This document shows, piece by piece, positions 59,731 through 64,000 of a stretch of 64,000 nt of DNA. The translations under genes and the position numbers were made by a program. Location: NCBI RefSeq assembly GCF_030758415.1, contig NZ_CP132334.1:2306001-2370000 (forward strand). Reading direction: 5' to 3'. The stretch comes from Parvularcula sp. IMCC14364. Lineage in GTDB: Bacteria; Pseudomonadota; Alphaproteobacteria; Caulobacterales; Parvularculaceae. How positions within the stretch are numbered: the stretch's first letter is position 1; every line of letters starts with the position of its first letter. Under the pieces are notes generated by a model. The model made no database searches. It saw nothing but the letters and a program-made list of their open reading frames with translations, and was not told the DNA's origin.

Positions 59731-60249
59731 TCATGTTTCCGGCTGAAAGATTACCGTGACCGTGCCAACCGGGATGCCAAACTTGGACAGTCGCGATCTG
59801 TTCAGCACAGCATCCCCCTGCATCGGGATCAGTCGTTGATTGAACCGCAGACTGATCATGCCCTCATTATAGGGGAACGCTGCCACATAATGCATGTGGA
59901 CCACGCCATCTATAATCCTGATCGCTGTTGTGCCCTGAACATTCTCAGCGCCACCTGTCCAGACACCGGGGGCGGTTTTTTCAAGACGCCAGACACGGCG
60001 AAAATCTGCGCCATTGTCGAACAGGAAGGTCTCATCCAGTGTCAGGATCTGGCCGTCGAACTCGGCATCCACGATCATGTCAAAGCGGCTGACCACCCTG
60101 TCATTGCGCTCGATGATGCCATCCCCCAGAATGCGGCCATCAAAATAGCCGGTGATATCAAAACCTTCGTCACTTGGCAGGCTCGCCCCACCGGAGGCGC
60201 AACCGGCAAGAACCAGCACAAAGACGGCAAGTATATGAGCTAGACGCAT
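59731..60249 (-). CDS. DUF3833-type lipoprotein
   Basis: This 172-residue lipoprotein has the lipobox LAGC at residues 14-17, followed by FDITGYFDGRILGDGII, a Phe-rich strand LDETFLFDNGADFRRVWRL and a C-terminal GIPVGTVTVIFQP. The order of these segments matches the DUF3833 family as I know it. ATG 60249 has GAGGAG upstream. It is divergent from purB. The function is unknown; family members are often near membrane-lipid genes, which is not the case here. Confidence 0.78.
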   Translation of the reverse strand: MRLAHILAVFVLVLAGCASGGASLPSDEGFDITGYFDGRILGDGIIERNDRVVSRFDMIVDAEFDGQILTLDETFLFDNGADFRRVWRLEKTAPGVWTGGAENVQGTTAIRIIDGVVHMHYVAAFPYNEGMISLRFNQRLIPMQGDAVLNRSRLSKFGIPVGTVTVIFQPET

Positions 60250-60366
60250 CCTGTTCTCCTCAATAGCTCACACTTTCCGGTGGTCACGGCATAAGGTCAA
60301 CCTTGCGTCTGGCTTCGTCAGAGATTACCAAACGCCTTTTCCACTCCAGACGAAAGATCAACAGAC

Positions 60367-61671
60367 ATGATCCCCCGTTATACACGCCCTGAAATGGCGG
60401 CCATCTGGGAGCCGCAAACCAAATTCCGTATCTGGTTCGAGATTGAAGCCCACGCCGCCAGCCGCATGGCAGAGCTAGGCACTATTCCGGCTGAGGCGGC
60501 GGACATCATCTGGAACAAGGGCGCCGAGGCCACGTTCGATGTTGAGCGGATTGATGAGATCGAGCGGGAAGTGAAGCATGATGTCATCGCTTTCCTGACG
60601 CATCTGGCGGAAATTGTCGGACCAGAAGCGCGTTTCGTGCATCAGGGCATGACTTCTTCTGATGTGCTGGACACCTGTCTCTCAGTGCAGCTAACACGTG
60701 CTGCTGACCTGCTGTTGACGGGGATGGACCGTGTGCTGAACGCCCTGAAGTCTCGGGCTGAGGAACACAAAGATACGGTTTGCGTCGGACGCAGCCACGG
60801 TATCCACGCCGAGCCGACCACATTCGGCATCAAACTGGCCAGATTTTATGCGGAGATGGATCGCGGGCGCAAACGCCTTGAAATGGCCCGTGAGGAGATT
60901 GCTGTCTGCGCCATCTCCGGGGCGGTCGGGACATTTGCCAATATCGACCCGTCGGTTGAAGAATATGTCGCGGGACAGCTTGGCCTGAAACCTGAGCCCG
61001 TTTCCAGCCAAGTCATTCCGCGTGACCGGCACGCTGCCTATTTCTCGGCGCTGGCTGTGATTGCCTCATCTATCGAGAATATCGCGACGGAGATACGGCA
61101 CCTGCAACGCACCGAAGTGCTTGAGGCCGAGGAATATTTTTCACCGGGGCAGAAAGGCTCTTCTGCCATGCCCCACAAACGCAACCCCATCCTGACTGAA
61201 AACCTGACCGGGCTTGCCCGTCTGGTGCGGATGAGTGTGATCCCGGCATTGGAAAATGTCGCCTTGTGGCATGAGCGGGACATCTCCCACTCGTCTGTCG
61301 AGCGCGGCATTGGGCCCGATGCGACAATCCATCTGGATTTTGCCCTGCATCGACTGGCCGGTGTGATCAAAAAACTGGTTGTCTATCCCGAGCGGATGCA
61401 GGCCAATATGGACAGCCTTGGCGGGTTGATCCATTCCCAGCGGGTATTGCTGGCGCTCACCCAGTCTGGTGTCTCGCGTGAAGATTCCTATCGGCTCGTC
61501 CAGCGCAACGCCATGCCGGCCTGGCGCGGTGAAGGCCAGTTTCTGGATAACCTCAAGGCTGATGCAACCGTGACAGCGCATCTGGATGCGCCATCGCTCG
61601 AGGCCCTGTTTGATCTCGGTTATCACACCAAACATGTGGACACGATTTTCACCCGCGTGTTTGGAAAATAA
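60367..61671 (+). CDS. purB: Adenylosuccinate lyase
   Basis: This 434-residue enzyme acts twice in purine synthesis, releasing fumarate from SAICAR and from adenylosuccinate. The fumarase-superfamily signature GSSAMPHKRNPI (264-275) carries the catalytic serine, and GRSHGIHAEPTTFG (141-154) carries the catalytic histidine. HQGMTSSDVLDT (92-103) is the third conserved block. The length fits the short bacterial PurB form. It is monocistronic, and the promoter should lie in the 117 bases shared with the DUF3833 gene. Confidence 0.96.
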   Translation: MIPRYTRPEMAAIWEPQTKFRIWFEIEAHAASRMAELGTIPAEAADIIWNKGAEATFDVERIDEIEREVKHDVIAFLTHLAEIVGPEARFVHQGMTSSDVLDTCLSVQLTRAADLLLTGMDRVLNALKSRAEEHKDTVCVGRSHGIHAEPTTFGIKLARFYAEMDRGRKRLEMAREEIAVCAISGAVGTFANIDPSVEEYVAGQLGLKPEPVSSQVIPRDRHAAYFSALAVIASSIENIATEIRHLQRTEVLEAEEYFSPGQKGSSAMPHKRNPILTENLTGLARLVRMSVIPALENVALWHERDISHSSVERGIGPDATIHLDFALHRLAGVIKKLVVYPERMQANMDSLGGLIHSQRVLLALTQSGVSREDSYRLVQRNAMPAWRGEGQFLDNLKADATVTAHLDAPSLEALFDLGYHTKHVDTIFTRVFGK

Positions 61672-61750
61672 TTGATCGCTGTCACATACCTGTAACTTGA
61701 CTGACTGCATTGCGTGGCTGATTTTAACTGCAGGAGACCCGGAGAAGAGA

Positions 61751-62263
61751 GTGCCCCTGCAGCAGGACAAACTCGACAGTTTTGTCGAGGGCTTTGCCAG
61801 TAAAGCTGGCGAGTTAACCGACACGCGCTATCTGGCGGAAACCTCCCGCCAGCGCTGTCATGTGCGCATTCGTGAGGGCAACAGTCTCAATGACAGTATC
61901 CTGATTATTCAATATGGCGCGCTGGAAGAAGACGGCAAAATTGACCTCACGCCGCTGGAAGAAGCGGACGGGACGGAAATCGTCTGCGGCGCGCAGGTGC
62001 TGTACGAAATGCCGATTGAACATTTTCGTGTGGACTATTTTCGTCAGGCCTTTGCTGAGCTGGAGTGGCAGATGGCAAGCGGCCTGCGCGGCAGTGCCGA
62101 ACTGATTGAAACAGACGTGGTGCTTGCCATGCGGGCCAGCCGCTCAATCTCCCTGAAATTCAGGAAATCCAGAGGGGCCTTCCGCAAGGCAGGCGCCACA
62201 TTCGGCAGTCAGGTGCGCAAGGATGTGATCCGGCTAATGAAATATGCTGCCCTGCCTGTCTAG
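61751..62263 (+). CDS. Hypothetical cytosolic protein
   Basis: This 170-residue protein has no signal or membrane segment. The N-terminal two-thirds is acidic (GALEEDGKIDLTPLEEADGTE) and the C-terminal 40 residues are strongly basic (RKSRGAFRKAGATF). The frame is open to a TTG at 61697, but GTG 61751 has GGAGA five bases upstream and is a better start. It follows purB by 79 bases. I do not recognise a family. Confidence 0.6.
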   Translation: MPLQQDKLDSFVEGFASKAGELTDTRYLAETSRQRCHVRIREGNSLNDSILIIQYGALEEDGKIDLTPLEEADGTEIVCGAQVLYEMPIEHFRVDYFRQAFAELEWQMASGLRGSAELIETDVVLAMRASRSISLKFRKSRGAFRKAGATFGSQVRKDVIRLMKYAALPV

Positions 62264-62274
62264 GCCAAGCCTGT

Positions 62275-62658
62275 CTACCTGACCCAGGTACACAAGCGGC
62301 GCTCGCGCGTACAGCTTGCAGCGTTGCGGGTCAGATCCCATTCAGGATTGGTGAGAACAGCCCCGCTGGTACGCGGCACCAGCGCAACAATTTCCTGTCG
62401 TCCCGCCCCTGATCCATCGTATAGGGAATAAGTACAGGCGACACGCCCTGCGATTCTGGCATTGTCGTCCAGAGAGACACTGGTAGAAACCCATTCTGCC
62501 ACGACATTGACGAAGGCTGCATCACCATTTTCAAACACGTAACTGCCACGGGTCTGTTTCAACTCATCATCCTTCGGGCACATCTCAGCCAGTGCTGGTG
62601 TTGCGAGAAGCGCCCCGCTCAGTGAGAATATGAAGCTCAGCAAGATCTGCCTTTTCAT
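62275..62658 (-). CDS. Hypothetical secreted protein
   Basis: This 127-residue protein has a clear signal peptide (MKRQILLSFIFSLSGALLATPALA, cleavage after residue 24). The mature part has five cysteines, two near the end in ASCTRERRLCTWVR, suggesting disulfides. ATG 62658 is preceded by AGGGA. The longer frame to 62736 would overlap modC and lose the signal peptide's position. It lies 71 bases after modC on the same strand. I do not recognise a family. Confidence 0.65.
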   Translation of the reverse strand: MKRQILLSFIFSLSGALLATPALAEMCPKDDELKQTRGSYVFENGDAAFVNVVAEWVSTSVSLDDNARIAGRVACTYSLYDGSGAGRQEIVALVPRTSGAVLTNPEWDLTRNAASCTRERRLCTWVR

Positions 62659-62729
62659 GGGATCGTCCCTGTTTCTGACTGTCAGTATAGCAAACCAGCT
62701 CGGAAGGTGAAAGTCTGGCTGAAATCTGG

Positions 62730-63857
62730 TTAACAAGGTGGCTTAGCCGAGCGCATCACCGCGATAGATTTTATCTGGGCAAAAACCGGCTTACCGGGCT
62801 CTAGGCCCATCCGGTCACCGGATTTGCGTGTGATACGCCCCACAATATGCTCCCCCTCTCCCCTGTCGTCCAATACCACCAGAACCATAAGGTGCGCCGG
62901 GTCCCGTTGACATGTGTCGATACTGACGACGCGGGCTGGCAGGCAGTTCAGTATGGACGTTTCCCGGGCAGGACGGGTGACGAAACTGACATCACTTGCC
63001 TTGATACTCAGCCGACAGGTGTCCCCCTCTGACATATCTTTTCCGGAGACAGTAAGTGTGCCGCCGTCCACACCGACCTGTAAGAGGTGATAACTCTCAT
63101 CAATGCTCTGTACTCGCCCCTTCATTGTTACCGCTGCATCAATCATGTGCAGTAGCGGCAGGGATGGATCAGACTGAATCGCTGACAATGACCCGGCAGC
63201 GACAATCTGTCCTGCTTCCATGAGCACAAGCGTGTCTGCCAGCCGCTCCAGCTCACGCATGTCGTGGCTGACATAAAGCGCCGGAATGGCAAATTGCGAC
63301 GAGAGGCGCTCAAGGCAGGTCATGATTTCTGTACGCGCCGTTGCGTCCAGCGCTGACAGCGGTTCATCAAGAAGGAGCAGGCGCGGCTGGGAGAGCAGCG
63401 CCCGGCCAATCGCCACGCGCTGGCGCTCGCCACCAGAGAGGTCTCCCGGCTGGCGGGCCAGCAACGGCCTCAAGCCGAGAAAGCGGATCACATCGCCCTC
63501 ATCGATCTGCTCTGACACCCCGCGCTGACGCGCGCGCGCCTGACCGAATGTCAAATTCTGCGCGACACTGAGATGTGGAAACAGACTTGCCTCCTGAAAA
63601 ACATAGCCAATCTGTCTTTGATGCGGGTGCCTGAAAATGCGCTGTGCGTCACTCTGCCACACCGTGCCTGCGACAGTGAGACTGCCAGAGACACGCCGCA
63701 GGCCGGCTATGCATTGCAGGAAAGAAGTCTTGCCACAGCCTGAAGGGCCGAAAAGGCCGGTAACGCCAGTCGCCGGGAAACTGAACCTCGCCTCAAGCTG
63801 AAAGGCGTCGAGTGCGCCGGTAAAGTGACCTTCGATTTTTGCATCGCTTTGCGTCAC
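62730..63857 (-). CDS. modC: Molybdate ABC transporter ATP-binding protein
   Basis: This 375-residue ATPase energises molybdate import. It has Walker A GPSGCGKT (37-44), the Q-loop FQEASLFPH, the signature LSGGERQR (140-147), Walker B LLLLDEP and the switch YVSHDMRE. A C-terminal TOBE/Mop region (about 235-370, LSIKASDVSFVT and later GRITRKSG) is typical of ModC. GTG 63857 overlaps the modB stop (GTGA), the usual coupled arrangement. A modA gene would lie beyond the right edge. Confidence 0.92.
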   Translation of the reverse strand: MTQSDAKIEGHFTGALDAFQLEARFSFPATGVTGLFGPSGCGKTSFLQCIAGLRRVSGSLTVAGTVWQSDAQRIFRHPHQRQIGYVFQEASLFPHLSVAQNLTFGQARARQRGVSEQIDEGDVIRFLGLRPLLARQPGDLSGGERQRVAIGRALLSQPRLLLLDEPLSALDATARTEIMTCLERLSSQFAIPALYVSHDMRELERLADTLVLMEAGQIVAAGSLSAIQSDPSLPLLHMIDAAVTMKGRVQSIDESYHLLQVGVDGGTLTVSGKDMSEGDTCRLSIKASDVSFVTRPARETSILNCLPARVVSIDTCQRDPAHLMVLVVLDDRGEGEHIVGRITRKSGDRMGLEPGKPVFAQIKSIAVMRSAKPPC

Positions 63858-64000
63858 GAGCCAATCCGCCCAGCCTTACGGGTCAGGCTCATGGTGCTGA
63901 AAATCACAAGGAAAGAAAAAAGCAGCATACCAATCGTCAGGATATGTGCTTCGCGCCATTGCATGTTTTCCACGTAATCATAGATGGCAACCGATATGAC
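63854..64000 (-). CDS. modB: Molybdate ABC transporter permease, C-terminal end only
   Basis: Forty-eight codons are visible before the stop at 63854-63856. They start VISVAIYDYVE, continue with QWREAHILTIGMLLFSFLVIFSTM, a last membrane helix, and end RKAGRIGS. This matches the end of ModB permeases and is supported by the overlap with modC. The 5' part lies outside the window. Confidence 0.85.
   Translation of the reverse strand, partial: VISVAIYDYVENMQWREAHILTIGMLLFSFLVIFSTMSLTRKAGRIGS

Overview
The window looks like a chromosomal segment of a Gram-negative alphaproteobacterium, possibly marine. The evidence is the outer-membrane and TonB-dependent proteins, the adjacent map-radC pair, a beta-helix/diheme-cytochrome gene pair of a kind I recall from Hyphomonas, and CtrA-like TTAA motifs. 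I cannot name the genus. No rRNA, tRNA or CRISPR array was seen.

Region 1 (1-38.7 kb) is one secretion locus. The left half of the window is a single minus-strand reading frame from 33254 that is still open at base 1. It encodes at least 11,084 residues (about 1.1 MDa) of RTX-type calcium-binding repeats after a short non-repetitive N-terminus. Two parts of it were built by recent in-frame duplication: an A-B-A-B-C-B-C block series at 10.35-14.51 kb, and about 5.5 tandem copies of a 2,058-bp (686-residue) unit at 18.04-29.4 kb. Upstream on the same strand are a TolC-family outer-membrane channel and an HlyD-family adaptor. Divergently from them lies a LapB/HlyB-type ABC exporter. Together they form a complete type I secretion system next to its giant cargo. 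A small outer-membrane beta-barrel protein follows.

Region 2 (39.5-44.3 kb) is a cobalamin uptake operon, btuB-btuF-btuC-btuD, preceded by a cobalamin riboswitch. Region 3 (44.3-46.8 kb, minus) is a polyamine operon: speD, speE and an ornithine/lysine-type decarboxylase.

Region 4 (47.0-50.15 kb) is a damaged accessory patch. It holds the 3' part of a second RTX/VCBS protein gene, cut by an IS5-family (IS427-like) element with CTAG target duplications. Twenty-five bases further on is a second IS5-family (IS1031-like) element. Removing the first element restores a VCBS reading frame.

Region 5 (50.3-64 kb) is mostly housekeeping and stand-alone genes: a LuxR-family regulator, an FAD-dependent ferredoxin-reductase-like enzyme, a small membrane protein, map, radC, two small proteins (one ribbon-helix-helix), a ClC-family transporter with a C-terminal CBS region, a beta-helix lipoprotein with a diheme cytochrome, a DUF3833 lipoprotein, purB, two hypothetical proteins, and the end of a molybdate transporter (modC and the 3' end of modB).

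The main point of interest is the giant RTX gene: its size, its mosaic tandem duplications, a candidate structured 5' leader, and the TTAACC-rich divergent promoter of its exporter.
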